Of a DNA stretch of 64,000 bases, positions 34,263 through 41,309 are shown piece by piece. Positions within the stretch are counted from its first letter, which is position 1. Each line of letters begins with the position of its first letter. Below the pieces are notes generated by a model. It was not told where the DNA came from. It saw nothing but the letters and a program-made list of their open reading frames with translations, and did no database searches. Source of the stretch: Methanocella arvoryzae MRE50 (GTDB taxonomy: Archaea > Halobacteriota > Methanocellia > Methanocellales > Methanocellaceae); contig NC_009464.1 of assembly GCF_000063445.1 (NCBI RefSeq), forward strand, positions 434,001 to 498,000, given 5' to 3'. Both the position numbers and the translations under genes were made by a program.

Positions 34263-36512
34263 CTAGCGTCTCAGGCCACCCATGCCGCCCATGCCGCCCA
34301 TGCCACTTAAACCGGCGGGCTGGCTAAACTGCCTGACGGGCTGCTGGAAGGCCTGCTGCCCCATCGGCTGCTGGAAAGCCTGCTGCCCCATCGGCCGTAA
34401 GGGCTGCTGGAAAGCCTGCTGCTGCAGAGGCTGCTGAGTAAACTGTCCGGCAGGCTGCTGGAAAGCCTGTTGACCCAGTGGCTGCTGGAAAGTTTGTTGC
34501 TGTCCGAGAGGCCTCGTGGGCTGCTGCAAACCCTGTTGCTGACCCACAGGCGGGAGCTGCTGTTGTCCAGCCTGTTGCTGGAGAGGCTGTTTAGCAATCT
34601 GCTGACCCGTAGGCTGTTGCTGCAGAAGCTGCTGACCTGGCTGCTGACCCGCCTGAGTTCCAGAAGGCATCTGACCAGGAGCCTGAGTACCCGGAGCCTG
34701 AGATCCTGTCGGAGCCTGAGTACCCGGAGCCTGAGTACCCGCAGGCTGCTGACCCGCCTGAGTACCCGGAGCCTGAGTACCCGGAGCCTGAGTACCCGGA
34801 GCCTGAGTACCCGGAGCCTGAGTACCCGGAGCCTGAGTACCCGGAGCCTGAGTACCCGCAGGCTGCTGACCCATCTGAGTACCCGGAGCCTGAGTACCCG
34901 GAGCCTGAGTACCCGCAGGCTGCTGACCCGCCTGAGTACCCGCAGGCTGCTGACCCATCTGAGTACCCGCAGGCTGCTGACCCGCCTGAGTTCCTGTCGG
35001 AGCTCCGGTCGTAGTTTTCAGCGTGTCGGATAACCGGGTTCCGAGCTGCTGGCCAGTGATACCCTGCTGTTTCAGCTGCTGAGTCGTCTGTAATACATTC
35101 TTGACGCCCGGGCTATCGGCGAACTGCTTATTTTGAGCCACATTCTGCGCTGCCAGAGTGGGATCACCACCAGTAGCGCCGGCCGCAGCAGCAGCCGCAG
35201 CAGCCGCAGCAGCACCAGGATCATTTCCTGCAGCCGTAGCCGCAGCAGCAGCCGCAGCAGCAGCCGCGGAACCACCGGCACCACCGGCAGCAGCAGCCGA
35301 AGCCGCAGCAGCCGCAGCAGACTGTGAGCCGCCACCAGCTGCAACCGCAGCAGCAGCCGCAGCAGCAGCCGCACCGCCAACACCGGCGCCACCTGATGCA
35401 GCAGCCGCAGCAGCAGCCGCAGCAGCCGCACCACCGGGACCGCCCGCAGCAGCAGCCGAAGCTGCAGCAGCAGCCGCGGAGGCACTACCGCCGCCAGCAG
35501 ACACCGCAGCAGCAGCCGCAGCAGCAGCCGCACCACCTACACCGGCACCACCAGTGGCCGCAGCAGCAGCCGCAGCAGCAGCCGCAGCACCGCCTGGAGC
35601 GCCGCTGGCAGCAGCCGCAGCAGCCGCAGCAGCAGCCGCAGAGCTACCGCCACCCGCGGAAACTGCAGCAGCAGCCGCAGCAGCAGCCGCACCACCGGCA
35701 CCTGCGCCACCGGCAGCTGCAGCAGCAGCAGCAGCCGCAGCAGCAGAACCGGATCCACCCGCAGCCGCAGCAGCAGCCGCGACAGCGGAGGCACTACCTC
35801 CACCCGAAGCAACCGCAGCAGCAGCCGCAGCAGCAGCCGCACCACCGGCACCGCCAGCAGCAGCCGCAGCAGCAGCCGCAGCAGCAGCAGAACCGCCTGC
35901 GCCACCGGCAGCAGCCGCAGCAGCAGCCGCAGCAGCAGCCTCACCAGTGCCGCCACCGGCAGACACCGCAGCAGCAGCCGCAGCAGCAGCCGCACCACCT
36001 ACACCGGCACCACCATTAGCCGCAGCAGCAGCCGCAGCAGCCGCAGCAGCACCGCCAGGCCCTACTGCAGCAGCGGATGCAGCCGCAGCAGCAGCCGCAG
36101 CGTCACCGCCACCGGCAGACACCGCAGCAGCAGCCGCAGCAGCAGCCACACCACCGGCACCGGCACCGCCGGCAGCAGCAGCCGCAGCCGCAGCAGCAGC
36201 CGCACCACCGGCACCGCCGGCAGCAGCAGCCGCAGCAGCCGCAGCAGCCGCAGCATCTTGACCGGCAGCCGCAGCAGCAGCCGCAGCAGCAGCCGCAGCC
36301 GCATCACCAGAGCTGGCTCCGCCTGCCGCTGCAGCGGATGATACAGCGCTGGAGATCGCGGCCGGGTCTAAAGTACCGGCCCCGGTTGCGCCAGCAACCG
36401 CAGTGCCAGTACCCTGTCCAAAAACAATACCTGTGAACTGCGTCGAGCATAATAGCATGACTGTAACAAAAATGCCTAACGCAGCTAATATATTACTACA
36501 TCTTCGTCTCAA
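34263..36512 (-). CDS. Secreted silk-like poly-Ala/Gly repeat protein (749 aa)
   Basis: Signal peptide 1-33 (IFVTVMLLCSTQFTGIVFG), then from about 40 to 448 some thirteen blocks of 8-13 Ala, each closed by GGAGG, GGAGAGG, VSAGGGD or similar. These are followed by the linker module (GDPTLAAQNVAQNKQFADSPGVKNVL..., about 450-505), a GTQAP/AGQQPAG array (505-625) and a Gln-rich end (FQQPLGQQA units) finishing GGMGGLRR. Unlike its paralogue it lacks the N-terminal globular domain. There is no Cys in the mature chain. The start is TTG 36512 after GGGGTGGAG, the same start context as the paralogue. Antisense frames in this region are Pro/Ala or Gln/His repeats and are shadows. Composition suggests beta-sheet-forming poly-Ala as in silk. 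The role is unknown. Confidence 0.85.
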   Translation of the reverse strand: MRRRCSNILAALGIFVTVMLLCSTQFTGIVFGQGTGTAVAGATGAGTLDPAAISSAVSSAAAAGGASSGDAAAAAAAAAAAAAGQDAAAAAAAAAAAAGGAGGAAAAAAAAAAAGGAGAGGVAAAAAAAAVSAGGGDAAAAAAAASAAAVGPGGAAAAAAAAAAANGGAGVGGAAAAAAAAAVSAGGGTGEAAAAAAAAAAAGGAGGSAAAAAAAAAAAGGAGGAAAAAAAAAVASGGGSASAVAAAAAAAGGSGSAAAAAAAAAAAGGAGAGGAAAAAAAAAVSAGGGSSAAAAAAAAAAASGAPGGAAAAAAAAAAATGGAGVGGAAAAAAAAAVSAGGGSASAAAAAASAAAAGGPGGAAAAAAAAAAASGGAGVGGAAAAAAAAAVAAGGGSQSAAAAAASAAAAGGAGGSAAAAAAAAAATAAGNDPGAAAAAAAAAAAGATGGDPTLAAQNVAQNKQFADSPGVKNVLQTTQQLKQQGITGQQLGTRLSDTLKTTTGAPTGTQAGQQPAGTQMGQQPAGTQAGQQPAGTQAPGTQAPGTQMGQQPAGTQAPGTQAPGTQAPGTQAPGTQAPGTQAPGTQAGQQPAGTQAPGTQAPTGSQAPGTQAPGQMPSGTQAGQQPGQQLLQQQPTGQQIAKQPLQQQAGQQQLPPVGQQQGLQQPTRPLGQQQTFQQPLGQQAFQQPAGQFTQQPLQQQAFQQPLRPMGQQAFQQPMGQQAFQQPVRQFSQPAGLSGMGGMGGMGGLRR
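34757..34861 (-). repeat. 15-bp tandem array coding for GTQAP
   Basis: Six perfect copies of a 15-nt unit (plus strand CCTGAGTACCCGGAG) from 34757 to 34846, then a seventh ending in GCAG. Looser copies continue on both sides between about 34680 and 34990. A likely site of length variation. Confidence 0.85.
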
Positions 36513-36564
36513 GTCTCCACCCCTATTTCGATGTAAAACTTACAGATAATGACATATGAGATGT

Positions 36565-36579
36565 CGATAATATTTTTAA
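36565..36579 (-). promoter_or_regulatory. Shared promoter element, silk-like gene 2
   Basis: On the minus strand TTAAAAATATTATCG, 53 nt upstream of the TTG start. It matches the element before the paralogous gene at 13 of 15 positions. The rest of the 36513-36793 gap is AT-rich with no gene seen. Confidence 0.5.
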
Positions 36580-36793
36580 CAAAGAATTGAGCGAAATTCT
36601 ATGAAAACAGACCGTAAAAGCCTTAGATTGAATAAACAACAATAAATTTTGGACAATAGTAGATTATACATTAAAATAGATGGCTAAATCGGATATTAAC
36701 CAATATTACCAGGAATCGGATTGTTAATGTAGATATGCGAATCGGCCGCTGAAGCTAAATAAGCTTATACTAAACGAAAATAGTAAAAAAATT

Positions 36794-37300
36794 TTAGCTG
36801 CACCGGCGACAGACGTACTCGATGTCGTACTCGCCTACGCCGTCTTCGATGCGGCCCTTGAGAACCTTCTTCCCGATCATCAGATGCAGCCTGCCGCATC
36901 TGGCGCACTTTTTCAGCTTGAACTCGTCGTACCACGCGGGCACTACGTCGAACTCGAAAGAGGCCTCGTCCATGTCGACCACCTGGCGGGCGACATTCCG
37001 GGCCTGCTTGATCTCGAGGCCGGTGTTCTGGGAGATATCGTATGCCATGTAGCTGATGAGCAGCGTGCGTTCGACTCCGCTGAAGATGTCCTCGAAGATA
37101 TCGTTGATGATGTCACGCACGGGTCCGTCACCGAAATCCAGAGGTGACTCTTCGTAGTCTGATATGCACTTGATGAAAGGCTCAGACGCAGACTGGGGAG
37201 GAGTGTCTCGGGCTTCCATAACCTTGGTACCGCATAGCGGGCACTTACCCTGTATCAGCTCCTCTTCAAAGGTCTCCTCTTTACAGCCGGGACAGCGCAT
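36794..37300 (-). CDS. Zinc-ribbon protein with N- and C-terminal Cys pairs
   Basis: 168 residues from ATG 37300, chosen because GGTGAT lies 7 nt upstream. A TTG start at 37315 adds five residues that would cover that site. C3-x2-C6 with C20-x2-C23 forms one zinc ribbon near the N-terminus. CARC and CRRC flank the last 40 residues and form a second (the pattern of CpXC-type proteins). The middle is helical and acidic. Function unknown. The gene follows pdaD on the same strand with only 15 nt between, so they are likely co-transcribed. Confidence 0.7.
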   Translation of the reverse strand: MRCPGCKEETFEEELIQGKCPLCGTKVMEARDTPPQSASEPFIKCISDYEESPLDFGDGPVRDIINDIFEDIFSGVERTLLISYMAYDISQNTGLEIKQARNVARQVVDMDEASFEFDVVPAWYDEFKLKKCARCGRLHLMIGKKVLKGRIEDGVGEYDIEYVCRRCS

Positions 37301-37315
37301 AGGGTTAATCACCAA

Positions 37316-37816
37316 TTATAATATAAACACGGCAGCAGATATAACTGTCGTCCAGTTTCCCTCGTCGTCGACTTCTGCAGTCTTCGAGATGTTCATAGTT
37401 TTCCCCGGCTTTTCCTTTGTCCAGGTGAAGAGCATGTTTTCGGCGAGCTTTTCTGCATACATGCCTGCGTACTGCTCAGTTTCACCGTAGGAGTGGTGCT
37501 CCGATAAGTAACCGAAATTTTTAACCGGGTCTTTGGGGATAGCGCAGCCTATCGAAGCAGCGATCCGCCTGCTCGGCTCGTTAGAGGAATTCCGGGACAT
37601 GACGGTAAACACGATCTCCCCCGGGTACAGTGACGGGAGACCTTCGCTCTTCTGTACGATCTCGCAGTCTGGCGGCAGAATCGAGCTGACAGTGACGAGG
37701 TTGAACTTCTCTATCCCTGCATCCCGTAGCGCCATCTCGAACGATTCCAGCATTTCCCTGTGTCTGCCAACGCCACTGGTGAAAAACACTTTCTTTGGTA
37801 CCAGACCCTGTCTCAT
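37316..37816 (-). CDS. pdaD: Pyruvoyl-dependent arginine decarboxylase
   Basis: 166 residues from ATG 37816, with GGAG 7 nt upstream. The longer frame to 38104 adds 96 residues of non-family sequence and is discounted. The proenzyme cleaves itself between S44 and S45 in VTVSSILPP, turning the second Ser into the pyruvoyl cofactor. Other family segments are FFTSGVGRHREMLESFE, YPGEIVFTVMSRNSSNEPSRRIAASIG and GYLSEHHSYGETEQYAG. It makes agmatine from arginine, the first step to putrescine and spermidine in most euryarchaea, which also supplies agmatine for tRNA-Ile2 agmatidine. It is likely co-transcribed with the downstream zinc-ribbon gene. Confidence 0.96.
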   Translation of the reverse strand: MRQGLVPKKVFFTSGVGRHREMLESFEMALRDAGIEKFNLVTVSSILPPDCEIVQKSEGLPSLYPGEIVFTVMSRNSSNEPSRRIAASIGCAIPKDPVKNFGYLSEHHSYGETEQYAGMYAEKLAENMLFTWTKEKPGKTMNISKTAEVDDEGNWTTVISAAVFIL

Positions 37817-37876
37817 CTTGTTATCTCCAATCCTCGTCCATCGTAAAGCATAAGTCCGAGTACGCACCTGTATAGA

Positions 37877-38080
37877 ATGGTGCATAGTGTGGACAACGTC
37901 AATATTAAACTTATTGAGTTCGGCGTTTCGATCGTCATTCTTGCGATTTTCATCGCGCTTTTCGCGCTTGCTGAAAGCATCTTCGGGCAGTGGACAAACC
38001 TGGGCTACATTGCGATCATAATCGCTTTCACGGTCGTCATCAGCCTGTTTGGTCTGAAACTTGCGCCGCACCTGTATTGA
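37877..38080 (+). CDS. Small two-helix membrane protein divergent from pdaD
   Basis: 67 residues. After a short polar start come two hydrophobic helices (about 13-35 and 43-62) separated by GQWTNLG. The reading frame shows ordinary third-base preference and ends cleanly. It starts 60 nt from the pdaD ATG on the other strand, so the promoters must overlap. No ribosome binding site is evident. It may be a real small membrane protein; function unknown. Confidence 0.55.
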   Translation: MVHSVDNVNIKLIEFGVSIVILAIFIALFALAESIFGQWTNLGYIAIIIAFTVVISLFGLKLAPHLY

Positions 38081-38236
38081 CGTGAACGACGGTGCATAAC
38101 GCACCGTTATTCTGCAAGTGCTAATATACGCATTGCATTTTTAAACTTTTCGAGTGAACTGAACTGCTTTTGTATCATGCTTCACTCCCGGCTCACGATT
38201 CCGGGCAAATTCTGATACCACGTGTTAATATTAGAA

Positions 38237-40162
38237 TTACGATATACTTTTAGGATAATTTTCCTTGTTACCGGTTAATTTGTCGTAATAACGGGCAATA
38301 ACGCATGCCCGGGTGCATTTTCCACAACGGTTGCATTTTGACTCATCAACGCGTAAATAGCCATCTATACGAATCGCCCTGCGGTTGCAGGCTTTCACGC
38401 AGATCTTGCACTTGCTGCACAGAGCAGCTCGCAATACCTGCCTGACAGTGTCACCGAACAGCCGCTGTGCATACGCCCTGTCGTCGGAAGAGGCATAGAT
38501 CTGGCCGCCGGCGAACATCTTGCTCGTGCCTTTGCCGGCCCTGAGGAGCATGACATCGAGGTCTTCGGAATAGGACGGGGTGCCGATAGTCTTGAGCATC
38601 TCCTTGAGCGCATCCGGCTCCGGCCACTTACCTGAAGACAGGACCCCCTCGAGACTGTAGCCGCCCGCAGTACAGGGGCTGATACCCTTGATCATAGACA
38701 GGGACATCCCCGTACCTGCCCGGGGCTTAAGCGAGAGGCCCTTTTCCCTGGCGACGTTGAGCATCTTGGGCGGATGGGCTTTCCACCGCCAGAAGCCTAA
38801 GTCGACGTATTCCGGGGAGAGCCCGGAAGCCTTCGCCCACTGGTGTAGCCGCCCCTGCCATTCGTCGAACCGGTCAGGGTGAAGGTCTTTCATCCTCACG
38901 TACTCTGCCTGCAAGGCAGCAGGGCAGAGCCAGCAGCCGATCCTCTCGAAGCCAAGGTCGTACAGTGGGTTGTAAGGCAGCTTTTCCATGTAGATGTATA
39001 GCCAGACTTCGATAGCCCTCCAGTCCTTAACAGGAAAGACTCCAATCTGGCCGGGCACGAACGGGTTTCTCTCCACAGTGCCGATGTGACCCCGCTGGAA
39101 GGACTCGTACCGGCGCTTGCCGTCGATGGTGATGACGCCCTTTGAGTTGTTGAGCAGGCTGGTGATCGGGCCGAGCTTACAGACCTTGCAGCACCACCGG
39201 AAATCCTTTGCGGGCGGGCCGAAGGCAGGGAAGTTCTGATCGAAGGCGTCACCTGCCCGCTGGACGGTGATCTCGACGCCCGTGTCGTGGGCGAAGCGCT
39301 CGACAAACTCGGAGGTCTCCGGGAATTCTAAGCCGGTGTCTACGAAGAACGCCTTGAGCTTGTTTACAGCTTTTCGGGCGATGTTGAAGACGACCAGGCT
39401 GTCCTTGCCGCCGCTGAAGGAGACCGTGACGGGCAGGTTCTTGTGTTGCCCGGCAACGCCCCGGATGACGCTGATCGCGTCGGCTTCCATGGACTGCAGC
39501 CGCTTCCGGTTAGCTTCCACCGCGTCGGCCATCGTGGCTACGCGATCGTTCAGCCGGACCTTGCTGCTGCCGATCTTCCTGACCTTGAGGGTGTTCTCGA
39601 CGGGATTGGCCAGCCGGTCGGCATCGACCCTTGCCACGCCCAGGCCGTTGAAGGACTCGCTGACCTTGAGCAGCACGACGTCTCCCGCTTTCACGTCGGG
39701 AGTGCTGCCAGTAACGCAGCTTCCGCTGAGGCCTTTGCCGTTCAGGTGCTTCTCCCGGGGGACATCGACGTTGACGATCTTCTTCGTAGCGTGAGGCATT
39801 AGCACCTTAGCGCCATCCGGCCTTAAATCGAGGACATAGCCCTGCTTAACCAGGTCGTAAGCCATGACAGCGAGTGTCCTGCCGTCTACGATCACTTCGT
39901 CAGTCTTGTCGTCTCCGGGAATCTTGTTCAGCAGGACAAGCCGGTCCCCTATCGGATCGGCCCCGTACATGTCTGTTAAAAGCCGGTGGAGGATGTCTCT
40001 CTCGAACGGAGAGCAAAACCGAACGTCGCCGGGCGGAGAGAGTTGTACAGCCCTTGCAGGCCCACCGCAGGCTCCGCATACATCAGTGATCAACGGCACG
40101 TTGCACGCGTCGCACCAGAAAATGTGATCTAAGGCCTCTTCGAAGGGCTTTCTTCCGCTCAT
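38237..40162 (-). CDS. Zn-ribbon / PUA / PAPS-reductase-like / ferredoxin fusion protein
   Basis: 641 residues. Order: zinc ribbon C17, C20, C29, C32; a PUA-like RNA-binding domain about 85-215; a PP-loop domain with SGGKDS (250-255) and Cys-rich segments WCCKVCKLGPI (about 334-344) and GCWLCPAAL; and a C-terminal two-cluster ferredoxin (CSKCKICVKACN and CNRCGKCTRAC). This is an archaeal architecture often annotated as phosphoadenosine phosphosulfate reductase. The PUA domain and the absence of a sulfate pathway nearby make RNA thiolation or another sulfur-transfer role at least as likely as sulfate assimilation. It stands alone on the minus strand. Confidence 0.85.
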   Translation of the reverse strand: MSGRKPFEEALDHIFWCDACNVPLITDVCGACGGPARAVQLSPPGDVRFCSPFERDILHRLLTDMYGADPIGDRLVLLNKIPGDDKTDEVIVDGRTLAVMAYDLVKQGYVLDLRPDGAKVLMPHATKKIVNVDVPREKHLNGKGLSGSCVTGSTPDVKAGDVVLLKVSESFNGLGVARVDADRLANPVENTLKVRKIGSSKVRLNDRVATMADAVEANRKRLQSMEADAISVIRGVAGQHKNLPVTVSFSGGKDSLVVFNIARKAVNKLKAFFVDTGLEFPETSEFVERFAHDTGVEITVQRAGDAFDQNFPAFGPPAKDFRWCCKVCKLGPITSLLNNSKGVITIDGKRRYESFQRGHIGTVERNPFVPGQIGVFPVKDWRAIEVWLYIYMEKLPYNPLYDLGFERIGCWLCPAALQAEYVRMKDLHPDRFDEWQGRLHQWAKASGLSPEYVDLGFWRWKAHPPKMLNVAREKGLSLKPRAGTGMSLSMIKGISPCTAGGYSLEGVLSSGKWPEPDALKEMLKTIGTPSYSEDLDVMLLRAGKGTSKMFAGGQIYASSDDRAYAQRLFGDTVRQVLRAALCSKCKICVKACNRRAIRIDGYLRVDESKCNRCGKCTRACVIARYYDKLTGNKENYPKSIS

Positions 40163-40291
40163 TGCGATATACAGTGTAGATGGAGACTATATACCTTATG
40201 AGTGGCCGTGAGTCTGCAAGAATCTTGCCTGCATACGAAGGATCGATACCGGGATATATTTAAATGTAATCAGCCTATAGAGAGGAACTAT

Positions 40292-40347
40292 CGGGGGCAT
40301 GAGTGGGTATCTAATGCAACGGGGGCAGGAGTGAGTATCTAATGCCA
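40292..40347 (+). repeat. 28-bp tandem duplication of the yjbQ ribosome-binding/start region
   Basis: CGGGGGCATGAGTGGGTATC (40292 on) and CGGGGGCAGGAGTGAGTATC (40320 on) start two 28-bp copies, each ending CTAATGC and thus each carrying an ATG. They differ at about three positions. A TATA-like ATATATTTAAATG at 40254-40266 would start the transcript at about the beginning of copy 1. Confidence 0.8.
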
Positions 40348-40761
40348 GTGTTTACCAGAACGCTATCGCTCGAAAGCAAAGGCTATAGCAATATGATCAA
40401 TATCACGGATCAGGTAGAGCAGGTGCTGGCTTCGGGCGGGATAAACGAAGGCATCGCCACAATCTTCGTTCCGGGCAGCACTGCGTCGATCACCACCATC
40501 GAGTTCGAGCCCGGCTTACAGCAGGACTTACCGAGAGCGCTGGAGCGCCTCGCCCCGTCGGACGCCTCTTACGAGCACGACCTGAAATGGGGAGACGGCA
40601 ATGGAATGTCCCACATCAGGGCTGCGGTGATGGGGCCGGGCATTGTAGTCCCGTTCAAAGACAAGTCGCTGCTCCTGGGCACCTGGCAGCAGATCGTCCT
40701 TGTGGACTTCGACATGCGCCCCCGGCGCCGGGAAGTAATCGTCCAGGTCCTCGGGTTTTAG
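40342..40761 (+). CDS. YjbQ/UPF0047 family protein (secondary thiamine-phosphate synthase type)
   Basis: 139 residues. The family signature GDGNGMSHIRAAVMGPG (about 83-99), the His of YEHDLKWGDGN, and the C-terminal LLLGTWQQIVLVDFDMRPRRREVIVQV are typical. Members have weak thiamine-phosphate synthase activity in E. coli, but the true role is uncertain. The gene has its own TATA box and a leader made of two 28-bp copies. The first copy's ATG (40313) opens a 6-codon frame whose TGA lies within the ribosome-binding part of the second copy. The 3' end converges on and overlaps the rubrerythrin-like gene by 4 nt. Confidence 0.9.
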   Translation: MPVFTRTLSLESKGYSNMINITDQVEQVLASGGINEGIATIFVPGSTASITTIEFEPGLQQDLPRALERLAPSDASYEHDLKWGDGNGMSHIRAAVMGPGIVVPFKDKSLLLGTWQQIVLVDFDMRPRRREVIVQVLGF

Positions 40762-41309
40762 ACGACGAGAATATAGTTTTCTGCACTGCTGTTACAGCAT
40801 GGGCATGCTTCCGGCGGCTGATCGAGGGCGATAAAGCCGCAAATCGAGCAGAGGTAGATATCCCCGATACTGGGTTCCTCATCCATATGCTTAAGCTGCT
40901 GTAGTAGGGGATCTATTGTATTAACAATAATCCTGCTTATCATTATGGACTTATCCAGGCATTTCATGGCAGCTGACTCCGCCTCAGAGGATGCAACTGC
41001 GTAATATGGCTCGAAAACTTCTTTGACGCTGAGGGCTTCCATATCCTTCGCTTTGATCAGGTGGTCAATAGTCCGCTCGAGGATGAAGTACGAGTTCGCA
41101 TTCACAGCCGGGTTTTCCAGCATGTCCCGGGACAGGAAATATAACTCGGAGGCCCGGAGGTACTTGGCAAGGGCGAACGCCCTGAAAAGGCGGGAAGTGC
41201 CGGGAAAGGCCTCGTCCTGGGCATGGCCTGCAAAAATGAGGTACCGGACGTGGGACATGCTTTCGCTGCAGAAGGCATCCCTGAGACACCGGGCGGTCGC
41301 ATCTCTCAT
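40758..41309 (-). CDS. Rubrerythrin-like protein (ferritin-like helices plus rubredoxin)
   Basis: 183 residues. Residues 1-140 are four helices with acidic residues in a rubrerythrin-like arrangement (SESMSHVRYLIFAGHAQDE, ASELYFLSRDML, AVASSEAESAAMKCL). The last 35 residues are a rubredoxin-type knuckle pair (YLCSICG and CPCC). Rubrerythrins reduce H2O2 in anaerobes. Here the helical part departs from the usual ExxH spacing, so the di-iron site may be incomplete. The start overlaps the stop of the upstream TPR membrane gene by 4 nt (ATGA type), which suggests a stress-related pair. Confidence 0.8.
   Translation of the reverse strand: MRDATARCLRDAFCSESMSHVRYLIFAGHAQDEAFPGTSRLFRAFALAKYLRASELYFLSRDMLENPAVNANSYFILERTIDHLIKAKDMEALSVKEVFEPYYAVASSEAESAAMKCLDKSIMISRIIVNTIDPLLQQLKHMDEEPSIGDIYLCSICGFIALDQPPEACPCCNSSAENYILVV

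Noticed and set aside
34107-34310. 67-aa forward frame between the silk-like genes
   Set aside because: It runs through the terminator of the minus-strand gene and has no protein-like pattern.
35158-36261. 367-aa forward Ala/Pro frame and 231-aa Gln/His/Pro frame antisense to the second silk-like gene
   Set aside because: Shadow frames of GC-rich triplet repeats. The minus-strand gene has a signal peptide, TTG start with ribosome binding site and a terminator.
37817-38104. 96-residue N-terminal extension of arginine decarboxylase
   Set aside because: Family proteins begin at ATG 37816, which has a ribosome binding site. The extension is charged, unrelated, and overlaps the divergent small gene.
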